Part shown: positions 1 through 10,783 of the stretch, piece after piece | How positions within the stretch are numbered: the first letter of the stretch is position 1 | Layout of the letters: each line of letters starts with the position of its first letter | Assembly: GCA_964020975.1 (NCBI GenBank) | Contig: OZ026613.1 | Location: 61,261,668-61,325,667 of the forward strand | Length of the DNA: 64,000 bases | Source: Hermodice carunculata | Taxonomy: Eukaryota > Annelida > Polychaeta > Eunicida > Amphinomidae | Reading direction: 5' to 3' | Program-made: the position numbers and the translations under genes | The notes under the pieces: generated by a model | The model's database searches: none | What the model was told of the DNA's origin: nothing | What the model saw: only the letters and a program-made list of their open reading frames with translations

Positions 1-1020
1 TAGCCCCACCTGCCCACATCCATATCTTTGTTGATATGGCATGATTTCCAAAAGATCTATTTTTGAATACCAACCTAGCGAAATTTAGTTTTCCAATTTT
101 GACCACAAGGATCGCATGACGAGATTAAACAGTATTTTGTGGGAAGTGGGACACCACTATCAGCAGGTCATCAACAGCCATATTAAAGTGTATAGACGTG
201 AAGAAAGTGGGGAAGCTTGAAAGAGTGACTTTGATCAAGTTAAAGCTGTACTGTGCCTGAAATATGCCTGTGTATATTGCCACGTACCAGGCTGTAGCGC
301 TGATATGCGCAAATTGTCGAATCTTGACAAATATCCATGGATGTGTGGGGTTATGTTCCACAGTTAAGCCTTGGCTGTGGTCACAATAGCCTGTCCCACT
401 TGGTAACAGTAGACCAGTGTAACTATGAATTCAATCATGCTTGCGATTGTCACGATAAGGTGACAAAAGGGAGAACTAAGATTTCATTCCAAGGCTCCTA
501 TTGGCTTGGCTTTCCTAATAAAGAAAGTCATTTTTGGCCTATCAGCTGGGATGAGCTGGTGCTATTTCTCAGACATTCTAAAATTACAACAACAATAATG
601 CTGTTCCAATTGCCATAAATATGAATATAGGGCATTTGAAATGAGTTTCATTTCAATTGTGGTATCTTTGCAGTGATTTTCATGTTTTAACACTTTCTGT
701 GTAAGCTTGAGTGGAAAATGCAAATATTTGTTTCCATCCACAAACTACATGTAATGATAATATGTGTGTCTGAACATTGATTTTATTGTGTTTGCTACTT
801 TCATCTTATTAATGTCTATTTTTGTCATGATTTTCTTTGTTTATGGAATTTAGCTGAGTTTATTTTTTGCTTGGGCTAAGTTCTGTTTCTTCCTCCTTTA
901 AGCTTATAGTTCAGCTGAGCATATGCTGATGATGGTGAATGTGTATTTAAATATTGCCAAGTGTGAATACCATATGCATAGAATAAATTTAATTCATAAT
1001 ACAAAGTGTATAGTAGGGGA
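1..1020. other. No recognised gene; AT-rich DNA
   Basis: There are two overlapping short open frames on opposite strands (125-361 minus, 337-618 plus). Neither has a recognisable domain, clear splice sites or a match to a family I know. The rest is AT-rich without obvious repeat structure. Confidence 0.5.
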
Positions 1021-1890
1021 ACAAATATTCCCTGATATTTGTTCCTAGGTTGCCTCCACAGGATCGTCCCAGATTGCTATATGTTTCTGATGTGCTCCCG
1101 GTGAACGCCCACATCAGTGAACGCAATAGCGAGTCAGGTAGATGCTTTGGAGGCAAGTTCCTAGGGGAAACGAATATTTATTCCAGAGGGAACCAAAATG
1201 GGGGAGGGGGGGTGGGGGGTGGAGGACAAATATTCGCTGACACCCCAGAATTGTTTATGCATGTATATACTGTATTATTCATTCCAATTGTAGCACATGT
1301 CCTAATAGAAGCACGCCCCCTACTTTTGAATCTTAGTAATTTTACTAAAAATCCAGTATTTTTCAATGTTTTAAAAAATTAACTGCTTCTGATGAAAGAA
1401 GAGGGTTCATTGTTGTTATTTTATGCTCTATGGATTCTGTAATAAGTGTAATTGCTTGTGGTCTTGTAAATCAAGACATATCATTATCACAAAACTCTGC
1501 GAAAACCAGCGTACTACTATTATAATGAATACAGTACATGTATATGCATCAAAGTTTTCATCAAAGCCATGAACTAGATCCACTTCAAAATTAGTCTGGA
1601 TGTACCTTGAGTGAGTCTATCAAGTGCCTTTAAATGATCATGCTCTATTGAATTTTTGTTAGATTTAATCTGATTTATCTTTTAAAAGTTACATTTTTTA
1701 AACTGATTTATTTTTCATTTTTTAATTTAATCATTAAAAAAAAAACATGACTTTCTTCTTTAATACTAAATGCTTGTCCAGTGGCTCAAAATTGCTGATA
1801 TTCCAGGGGGAACCAAAATGTGCTTCGGGGTACCCAGAGGCCAAGGTAGAAGTGTCATTGTCAGGTGAGGGTGGGCTCTCTTGTTCTTTA
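1020..1890. repeat. Interspersed repeat fragments with a G-run tract
   Basis: The phrase 'ggaaccaaaatg' occurs at about 1189 and 1809, and 'gttcctagg' at about 1040 and 1158, so this is a degenerate internal duplication. A strongly G-rich tract lies at 1199-1224 (runs of 5, 7 and 6 G). The segment ends in CTCTTGTT (1878-1885), an 8-mer that also closes two larger repeats (5233-5240, 28850-28857). Family unknown. Confidence 0.35.
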
Positions 1891-3650
1891 AAAAAAGTTT
1901 GGATCTGATTTGTACATAACTGACATTAAATTGGCTATAAACTATAGAATATATAATATAAATTCAAACATGATTCTCAAATTTAAAATTTTGTTGTTGT
2001 TCCTGAGATATCAGTGTTGAAGTTAAAAAAAAAAAAGAAAAGAAAGAAAAAGAATGGCTCTTCAAAAGCAGCGTAACCGTGGAGGTCTCAGATGGCTTAA
2101 GAGAACCATATTTAAAAACAGTCAGAGACCCACATTTCAACTTTATCGTATATAAACCTTTAGCCTGATGCAGAATTTAGGGCAATACATTTAAAATTAG
2201 ATGAACTGAACAAGACTAAATCAGTATATAATAATATGTACATGAAATAAATAGTGCTATTAAGTATTAAGTGACAAATGACAGTGCAGCACAAATGAAT
2301 GAAATATTTATTTGGTAACTTTCAGAAATATGCACTTTTGAGCACTAAATAATTATGTAAATCTGAGTCTTATTCATGAACGTAAACAAGCTGTCCCAGG
2401 TCCTGTGGAGGCCTGTTTGCATTAATGTACAGCTGGTTTTGCTGTTTGCACAACCCTTCAGAGACTGTACTGATGGCTGCATGAACATGCTCATGTATGT
2501 CAGGGTGTAACATTTATAAAACTAGCATTGTGGGACATGGCGGCATGTTTTGTGTCACGTTACAATTTGCTTTATGACATGTCATTATGTTGACCCTTTG
2601 ATTGCAATGCACAATAGATGTATGCCCAATTGGATACTTTATTTCAGGTATTACTGTGTTGTGCACAGTACACACCAGACACTAGGAGACACAATAAGAG
2701 TGTCATACATAAATACAAACTGGTACTTATACTAAAGCATGAGACATATCTAAATGCTCTCATTAAAATAAGAAGAAGACTAGGCAAGTGTTGATAATAA
2801 CATTAAAAAAAACAACCTGAAAAAAACAAAAAACAAAAACCCCAAAAAAAAAAAAAAAAAAAAAACTGTTCACAGAGACAAGAGGTCATCACCCACCATG
2901 ACCGACATGAGGGCAATCCAGATCCATCACACCAGGCAAAGTGTGATGATATGGGGGAAAAACAGCACCAACACCAAAATGAAAGGTAAAAAGACTAAGG
3001 AGAAGAGAAAAAAAATGGTGTGCAGAACTGCAGTATAATATTAACACTCAGAAGACCTCTCGTCATTTGTTAATTAAGAATACAAAGTCAGAGTGACATC
3101 CTTCTGTCTCTTTATGATACATTGATTATATGTATCAGGTCATCAAAGCAGTGTTGCCCTGGTTTGCAAGTGTGTTGTGCTGATGAAGTAGAGCATGAAA
3201 AGTTATGCATGTCCCGTGAAGGAGTTCAAATAGGGTTGAGAGAAAATGGTTCAGCAGCTCACAGTGAATAGATCAAATGTATTTCTTTGCCTGGTGTAAG
3301 GCTTAGGCTCTTGGTAAGTAGCAGACGTGTGTGTTTTTACTTGATAATCTAGTAGATGACCTCCGAATTGTCAATGCTTGGTAGCGTGAACTGTTAATCA
3401 GGGCTGTGAATAGAATCCTTCCTTGTGAAATAGTAGAATTGAATTCACAAATTCCTGAAAGTCACTGCTAACATGTCATATCCAGGGATGCCTGCTGTAA
3501 TGACCACCTCTCATGGAAGACCGTATATCTTGAATTAATCTGCTGACCAAAGGTCCCAGAGATCATGCGTTCACTCAGGTCTGTCCGTCTGTCATTCTCT
3601 GTCTAGCATTCCATCCATCTGTAAATTCTCTGCTTGTGAATGTGATACAG
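1890..3650. other. No gene seen; A-rich low-complexity patch
   Basis: AT-rich DNA with no exon-like frame that I can support. 2806-2868 is an A-dominated low-complexity run and 2029-2051 is a shorter A-rich run. Confidence 0.5.
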
Positions 3651-3654
3651 TCCA

Positions 3655-5240
3655 GTTTTTGAGTTGGGCTCATATAACTTGCAGGGCTTATAAAGTGCAT
3701 GAAATTCTAGGTTGAGTTTGATATTGTTGGTGCCACTTACAGCATTATATATTGGTCAAAATGTGAAAATATTTTGATCACTCTAGCATCCTTAATTTTT
3801 CATAAATCTTCATGATATTTAATGGGGTTGTGGAGGAGGTCAAAATCTCAGTTGCATATGATACTAGTGGTGCCACCTGTACTTTGGAAATCATGAGCCA
3901 AAATGTGTTGAAAGGTAATATCTCCAAAATAATTGAATAAGACATGCCAAATTTATAGGATATATAAATCATGCCCAATGCTAATATGTTATGTAATATC
4001 ATTGACCTTGACATATTTTTGTTAGTTCACCTGTCCTGTACAGTTGAAAGAAGTAATTTTGTAATGGCAGGGTGTAGCTTGGACATCAATGGAAAAGAGG
4101 ATTGAGCCTCCAGATCAAAATTGCAACTGAGTACATTGTACATGTACATATAACTTTTTATAAGCGCTACTTGGTGACTTACTTTTTGAATCACCATTAC
4201 CTAATTATTATGGAGTTTGACACTTGTCCAAATTGATTGTTTTTCATCAATAAAACGAAAGATATTACCTTATTTGAACAAACTGATCATGTATGGAAAA
4301 TTGGATGTAGGGCACACATTTTGAACAGAACAATCTAAGTTGAAGGTGAAGGTCATATGGGCACTTGGACTATAGGGGTCACAATGTCAAAATCTTGTAA
4401 AATGCTCTGCACCCCACTGTTTTTGAGCTAGGCCCATATAACTTTTATGACTTATAAAATGTGTGAAAATCTAGATTGACTTCGATATTGGTGGTGCCAT
4501 CCATGCTATAATGTAACATATGGGTCAAAATGTGAAAAATCGTGTGACCAGTCCAGCATCCTTAATTTTGTATCGATTTCCATGAAATTTAATGGGATTG
4601 TGGAGGAGGTCAAAATCTCAGCTGCATATAATACTAGTGGCACCACCTATACTTTGACAGAAATTACGAGTTAAATGTCATAAAAGAAAGAATCCATATG
4701 TCAAAAATAATTTAAGAAGACATGCCAATTTAAATTTACAGGATATACACAGGCAGATAATGTCTAATGTTAATATGTTATGTAATACCAGTGACCTTGA
4801 CCTGTTTTTCTGAAGTCACCATGCCTATAAAATTGCAAGATGTGATCTTGTAATGGCAGGGTGTAACTCGGACATCAATGCAAAGGAAAATTGAGCCTCC
4901 ACATCAAAATTGCACTTGAACATATTGTACATAAAACTGTACTTGGTGACCTATTTTTTGCATCACCGTGACCCAGTGATTGTGTGATTTGGACCTAATT
5001 TTCAAGGTCATTAAGCACTTAAGCAAAGGACATTTAATTAAATATGTTGACAAGAAAATAAGGTGAATGATATCAAATGCACAGTAAGTGTGTATCATGT
5101 GGAAGCTTGATATTGTATAATGTGGATGACCTTGACTAATTTCTCAAGGCCATGGAGGGAATGCTTTTCAGGACATGACTTTTTAGTGATGGTCATCAGA
5201 TTATATGTCAGTAGAGCAATAGGCCCATGGACCTCTTGTT
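3655..5240 (+). repeat. Interspersed element with two tandem ~770-bp units
   Basis: Blocks at about 3655-4080 and 4425-4870 are clearly similar. Both contain 'ggcttataaa', 'gatattggtggtgcca'-like text, 'tggaggaggtcaaaatctca', 'actagtgg' and 'gtaatggcagggtgta' in the same order, about 770-790 bp apart. A third, diverged stretch (4980-5160) resembles a separate copy in the first ACSM intron (about 12655-12860). The segment carries GACCTTGAC / CAAGGTCA motifs and ends at the palindromic 'aggcccatggacct' followed by CTCTTGTT (5233-5240). No coding capacity was seen. It is probably a non-autonomous element. Confidence 0.55.
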
Positions 5241-5775
5241 AAGACCCTGCTTTTATCACAGTAAAGTCTGTTTAGAACTGTGATAAATTTACCTGTATTT
5301 TAAGACCGCTTTCAGTATGAGACTTTTGTAGGCAGTAAGGACAGTTGTAAATAGCAGGAAAGCCTACTACCATATACCCGTAATGTTCATGGCAGGTTCA
5401 ACCAATTTGTATGAGTGAGAGCAAGTGACAAGTGAAATTCCAATCAGGGGAAACAAAATTTCGGAAGCACTTGTCCCTTGGGGTAGACAAAATTTTGGTT
5501 TCCATGGCTGGAATTTAAATGTGCTGACAGGCGAGTTCAAACAGGGGGCTATTAAAGATATCAACAGAACTTGCCTTATAGAATAGAACAGCAAAGCAGA
5601 ATTCATGGTGAGCTCTGCATGGTATTCCTATGAAAATGTATGTTGTGCCAAGAGTCTTCTTATCAATCCTTTTAATATGGACATGAGTTAATCAGAAACT
5701 ACTTGTGATGATTATGTACTTATATCTTGCAGGTTGGGAATGAGAAGATTGGGTAATGAGGATGTCTGTCCGAGT
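5241..5775. other. No gene seen
   Basis: There is a minus-strand open frame at 5367-5606 with no recognised family. 5256-5340 resembles the 'aagtggtcaca...ggtggtctta' repeat seen at 20045-20090 and 35455-35500. Confidence 0.4.
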
Positions 5776-5777
5776 TG

Positions 5778-6245
5778 CCCGTACGAAAAATATATTACAG
5801 AATCATGCAAGAAAACAGTATACGAGATCTACAAAAATTTCTTTAATATTTATGCAAGATCTGTAATATAAGGGAACAACATGGCAGATTCAGAATCTAT
5901 TATAGAAATATGCGAGAAATAGAGCGAATTATTTAAATGAGCTTTAAAATCTGTAATGGGATGGCATTTTTCTGCCATATGCGAGATCTTGTATATATAA
6001 CAGATCTGCTATATTGAAAATCTGCAATGCATGCGAGATCTCGCATATATGCGAGAAATATACGAGAAATAGAGCGAATTATGTAAATGAGCCTCAAAAT
6101 CTGTAATGGATGGTATTTTTCTCGCATATGCGAGATCTTGTATATATAGCAGATCTGCTATATTGAAAATCTGCCATGTATGAGAGACAACTGACCAGAT
6201 TATGTAAATGAGCCTCAAAATCTGTAATCAATGGCCATTTTCTTG
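5778..6245. repeat. Tandem repeat of palindromic cgcatatgcgag units
   Basis: Three units begin with 'aaatgagc(c/t)t(c/t)aaaatctg' at about 5935, 6085 and 6205, spaced about 150 and 120 bp. Each carries 'tatgcgagatcttgtatata' and the palindrome agatct. The left edge holds cccgtacgaaa (5778-5788), whose reverse complement closes a related block at 10382-10392. Non-coding; probably a MITE-like element. Confidence 0.5.
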
Positions 6246-6505
6246 CATAATATGGGTAAAGGTTCTTCAGCCATATTACAAATAAAATAATGGGGCATAT
6301 TGAAAATACAGGAAGTATATGGCCAACCTGAAAATTCAATTGTTGAGAATTCTTTTGCCCATGGTCCAAGTAGTCATGTAGGTTTGGAAGAACTGTAATA
6401 TTAACCTGAACCTTTGACTACAAAAACTGAGACAGTATCACACAGTTTGATCCTGACAAGAATAAGAAAAATGAGAACAGTGTGCCAATGAATTAATTCT
6501 TAACA

Positions 6506-6511
6506 TTTATT
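6506..6511 (-). promoter_or_regulatory. Poly-A signal AATAAA (minus strand)
   Basis: The plus strand reads TTTATT, which is AATAAA on the minus strand, about 68 bp past the stop codon at 6579-6581. This placement fits the 3' end of the minus-strand exon beside it. Confidence 0.4.
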
Positions 6512-6578
6512 TCCACTATATTCATAACTACATGTATTTACAAATCAAACATGCTAAGAGTCCACTTTTTTCTTCAAT

Positions 6579-6722
6579 CTAGAGGCTCTTAGTGGGTTGG
6601 TCTACCACGCTTGCCAGGCTGCTGATTAGGTCTTTGGTAAATAGCTTCTTGGACAGTATTCCAGTTATTTTGCTAGCCATCACCTGCTGTATGTCAGCTG
6701 TGCATCTGTCCTGCACAGAATC
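6579..6722 (-). CDS. Candidate terminal coding exon of an unidentified small gene
   Basis: On the minus strand an excellent acceptor (tatctatatattttcag) precedes 144 nt that read in phase 0 as 47 residues, starting DSVQDRCTADIQQVMASK and ending VVDQPTKSL, then TAG. A poly-A signal follows about 68 bp later. The peptide looks helical and mixed-charge rather than low-complexity, as expected of a real exon. I do not recognise the family. An ETS-like CCGGAAGT on the minus strand near 8633 could be its promoter, giving a gene of about 2.1 kb that lies divergent to the ACSM gene. Upstream exons were not resolved. It could instead be a chance frame next to a chance acceptor. Confidence 0.4.
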   Translation of the reverse strand, partial: DSVQDRCTADIQQVMASKITGILSKKLFTKDLISSLASVVDQPTKSL

Positions 6723-8540
6723 CTGAAAATATATAGATATACATTGGTTGGTGATTCTAGAAGTTGGTTGCATGAGCTTTATTTTTCAACTATGGCTAGC
6801 CTTGAATGTAAGAAAAAAAAAAAAAGGAAAATCTTACACACAAAACCTCAACCTGTAAGATAACAATAAAATATTTAAAAAAGCCTCAAGTCTAAATATG
6901 AAATGTGATCATAACTTATTTATTTACTAAGTTTCCATAGGGATGCTTTCACTGTATAGGTTTCATGATTATAAAATACAATGTATGTGCAAAAGTTACC
7001 ATATTTGCTATTAAGCCAATTTATGAATTTTCATTTTTTTAATTCCAGATCAAACTCCATATTTATTACACACAAATAAAAGTGTTTTCTTTCACATTGT
7101 ACAATTATTGTCAGAGTGGTGCCTCATGAGAGACCCTGTGTATATGTACAACTTAATCCTTATAGGACCAATAAGACATATTATACAAGCATAGAGTGTA
7201 ATTAGCTATTAGTCTTGGTGTACAATATGTTAACTTTAAGTGGTTTCTCATCAATCCTGCCATATGTACCACCACTTCAATTTTGTTTATGCACTAAGGC
7301 CTTACTGGAACAAACCACAAAAGACAGAAACACTGTGAATTACAATCAATTGTGAAAGTGGTTTGGACAAAAATATTGAATTACACATCTTGAAAAGAAC
7401 TGAAAATTTATCTTTGCAGTTTCTGAAATATTGATCTTCAAATTTTAATAGTATGATACATAAAATGGAAAACCAATTAACAGTTCACAAGTAAAATACA
7501 TGTACTTAATTTCTCATGTCAGAGTGAAAATATAGGTATTTTAAAAATTTCTTTTCTGAGTTAGCTAACACCAATGCAAGAATATCTTAAATTACATGTC
7601 CTTCTAACCGTAGATGAAATATAGTGCCATATAAAAATATAAAATAGATAGAAAACAGCAGGACTATCAACAAAGTCTAAACAGATATCTTGGCAATTAC
7701 GCTACAAAAATTCAAAATTCAGCACACATTTGCACATGTCAACTTTAATTAATATATAGAGCCACTGACTCATTTGTTACTGATTGTAACACTGGCTGAA
7801 TATTGAGCATTGCCACTGTTTGTGTCAATGTAATATCACCTGAAGAAAAGTCATGGACATAGCAGGAAAATAAAGTTAGCCTTGCCTAAAAAAATAATTT
7901 CCAAATGTTTTTGTGCAAATTTTCAAATTTGTTGCACAGATGATTCAGCAGAAAAAAATGTAGCACTAAGTTGAATTATTTTAAACTAATCTTCCACCCA
8001 AGAAATACTGTAACATCAAATTCAAAACAGTATTTTGCATATATATTTTTTTTAAGCAGTCAGGGTCTTTGATAATAATTAGCTGGGTAAGAAACCTTCT
8101 TGACTGCAATTTGTTCACACAGGATTTTGGAAATGTTTGTCAAGATTCAGCTTCAAGGGAGTTTTGCAACCTGAGGCACCATGCATGGTCCATGGCCTGG
8201 TCCGTGGAATTTTGGCTGACTGCATGGTGCAATATGTTTGTGACCCCCACACTGCATTCCATGTTAAAGTACTGAAATAAACTGAGGAACAATCACATTC
8301 CATACCAACCAGCTAAATAAATTCACTCCCTGGGGACTGACTTGAAACTATCTGAAGTTACCGTTTCAAGCCAGGCTGTAAAATTTGGGGTAAATTTCTG
8401 GCTCAGCCAGCAAAGACAGTTGTGGACCACAAACTCAATACATGTGTTTACTCGGTCCCACTGACTGCAAGTTACATGCTCTAAACACATGCAAAGTGTA
8501 GGACTCAGCAGAAAATTGACTCTGCGTATACATACCTATT
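6723..8540. other. AT-rich region, possible introns of the minus-strand gene
   Basis: No exon can be supported. Several very short minus-strand segments (for example 6838-6852, 15 nt) sit between good acceptor and donor matches, but such matches are common by chance in DNA this AT-rich. Confidence 0.3.
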
Positions 8541-8650
8541 TAAAAAGTCTGTATGGAAGTCTCAGCCAGCTTCCCCGCCATCTCATGCTCACATCTTGTC
8601 TCTCCCATGTGTTCAAAATTCAAACTGGTCAACTTCCGGTTTGGCGGTAA
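8541..8650 (-). promoter_or_regulatory. Candidate TATA-less promoter and 5' exon, minus strand
   Basis: Read on the minus strand, this local non-AT-rich island contains ccggaagt (an ETS-type site, about 8630-8637), then gagatggcgggg around an ATG (near 8574), then a strong donor ag|gtatgt at about 8540. The reading frame from that ATG is short and stops before the donor, so if real the exon may be untranslated. Inference only. Confidence 0.25.
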
Positions 8651-8699
8651 GAAAATACGAACTGACAGATGGAACTAGGAATGGCTGAATGTGTGTGGA

Positions 8700-9990
8700 A
8701 AATACGAAATTGACTTCTGGAATGCCAATAACGCTACATTTTTTTTTTAAAGATATGTTGTTGCAACTTTGTGGCAAAATGCATTTTTGCATTTTCCACC
8801 CCCTTTGTCACATGTTTTTGCAAATTTGCTACTGATTGCTCTGCTCTGATTCATGAATAACTACTACAAAAATTTAAAAAATAAAAAATTATTTAACACA
8901 TTTTCTAACATAATGGAAATGTTGTTTGTTTCCTTTTCATAGTGTCAGTTGGGTGCAATACTTCCACAACAGTTACAAAAATGATAATCATTATTTACTA
9001 GAAATATAGATTAAACTCCCCTCAAATGTGCAGGAAACTAAAGTTTCATGTTGTGAATCAAAATGGGGCATCTCAAATTTTCCCATTATTTTTACTGTTT
9101 TCACCAGTCATCAAGCCAAAGGTAGCCTGTAAGTGATGCACATATTATATTATATATAAAAGTGATGAATTTATTGAAGTTAATTGTTTGGAGTGAAGTG
9201 GTCCCCTGTTCCATTGTGAGAAATATTTCATTGTTAATAGAACAATTTGGGACAATACAGTTTGGATCCTATTGTCTGAAAGCCAGAGACAGACAAACTC
9301 AACAATACATGGATATACTTATTATGCTTTTACACTTTTGCAATACATGTACTGATTTTTGCTGAAAAGTTTAACAGCTTTAAAGACTCTTAAGACTTGT
9401 TATTTGTGGCTACATTCAGATTTTAAATAGTCCTTAATTAAACACATGATGGTGAAATGTAAAGAACAACAGCAATTTTATAATACATATATATACATGT
9501 ATATATATATATATATATAACCCTTTCCCCCACCCCCCAAAAAATATTAATTGGCCTTCCCCCACCCCATAAAAATGGAAAATAAACTGCCATTAAATTA
9601 ATGATAAAGAAAAGGCAAAGTGGCCAGTGAAAATTCAATTCTTAGGACACTTTTTTCCACAGTAGATGACATGTGTTGCCTTTATTGCTTACGTTCTTAT
9701 TTAGATGGTACAAATGTCCTATAAATTCTGTATGCTTTACTTAACCAACACCAGTATTGTGTATTGGCATTATGTGTACCTCCAGGAATCATTTTATGAA
9801 CATTATTTGTTACATTATAACATTACCATATTATAATTAATAATATTAATAATAATAATAAATAATAATTAATTTATGGTAAATACATTATAATTACCAT
9901 AAACCCAGAAATAAAGGGATGAAGTACTTGTATGCACATAATTATGGTCTGAGTCTATTTCTTTTACAATTTAGGGAAGGATGAAATTTG
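8700..9990. other. No gene seen; short AT simple repeats
   Basis: Simple repeats: (TA)n around 9487-9520 and an AAT/AATA-rich run at 9835-9875. No supported exon. Confidence 0.5.
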
Positions 9991-9994
9991 CAAA

Positions 9995-10395
9995 GTCCTG
10001 TTTCTGTAATAATTTTAGTGCAAAATTTTTCTAAGTTCATTTCTGCTATAAATTTGGAGAGAAAATTTTTCTAAGTCCATTTCTGTAATGAATCCAAATG
10101 GAAAATTTTCTCTAAGTCCATTTTTCTGTAATAATGCAATAACTTTTCTGCATTGATGGTATTTTCTTGCTTATGCTTGAAAAAATTCTTGCATATACAA
10201 GAAATTTATCACAGATTTGGAGAAAATCTCGCATATGCAAGAAATTTCATTACAGATTTTGAATGAAGCATGCGAGAAAATTAAACAAGAAAAAGATCTG
10301 TATTAATTTGAAGAGAAACATGCGAGAAAATCAAATCCTGCAATATTTCTGCTATATTTCTGTTATAATCAATACAGAAAATTTCGTACGGGAAG
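9995..10395. repeat. ~60-bp tandem repeats plus cgcatatgc palindromes
   Basis: Three units of 'tttctaagt(c/t)catttctg' lie at about 10027, 10070 and 10112. They are followed by tcttgcatatacaaga, ctcgcatatgcaag and gcatgcgag palindromic pieces (10180-10330). The right edge carries tttcgtacggg (10382-10392), the reverse complement of the motif at 5778-5788. It therefore belongs to the same family as 5778-6245 in opposite orientation, about 120 bp upstream of the ACSM start codon. Confidence 0.45.
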
Positions 10396-10513
10396 TCAAT
10401 TTTATGAAACCTGAATTGACCCTCAAGCAAACAAAAACAAACCAAAAAAGCCTGCTCCAATCTGACTGCTGGAACAACTATCAGCTGATCAGTTTATACT
10501 AATTCAACTAAAA

Positions 10514-10783
10514 ATGTTGAGAATTGGTCGACTGGCATCATTGGGTTCACAGGCCACAATTCTGTCTTCATACAGTGGTAAATGTTATTGCACATCATTG
10601 AGAGTGTGTTTCGCAACTAGTTGGACACAACAGCTACAGTCTTCAAGCAGATCCCTGTGTACCTCTCCATCTTTAGTGGGCTTTACAAATTACGAAGAAG
10701 AATGTGCCAACTTTAAGGTGGTTGCTCCAGAGTACTACAACTTTGCCAGTGATGTCATTGACAAGTGGGCTGTCAGAGAACAG
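10514..10783 (+). CDS. ACSM-like: ACSM-like exon 1 (residues 1-90)
   Basis: Start codon to the donor cag|gtaagt, phase 0. Encodes the transit peptide ([13 protein letters not shown]...) and the conserved lead-in [24 protein letters not shown], in pieces, ending DKWAVREQ. Confidence 0.88.

Noticed and set aside
337-618. 93-residue frame at the left edge
   Set aside because: No recognisable domain, and an overlapping antisense frame is equally open.
6838-6852. 15-nt phase-preserving microexon upstream of the minus-strand terminal exon
   Set aside because: Good acceptor and donor matches, but similar short intervals (for example about 7306-7332 and 8359-8372) occur repeatedly here, so chance is the simpler explanation.
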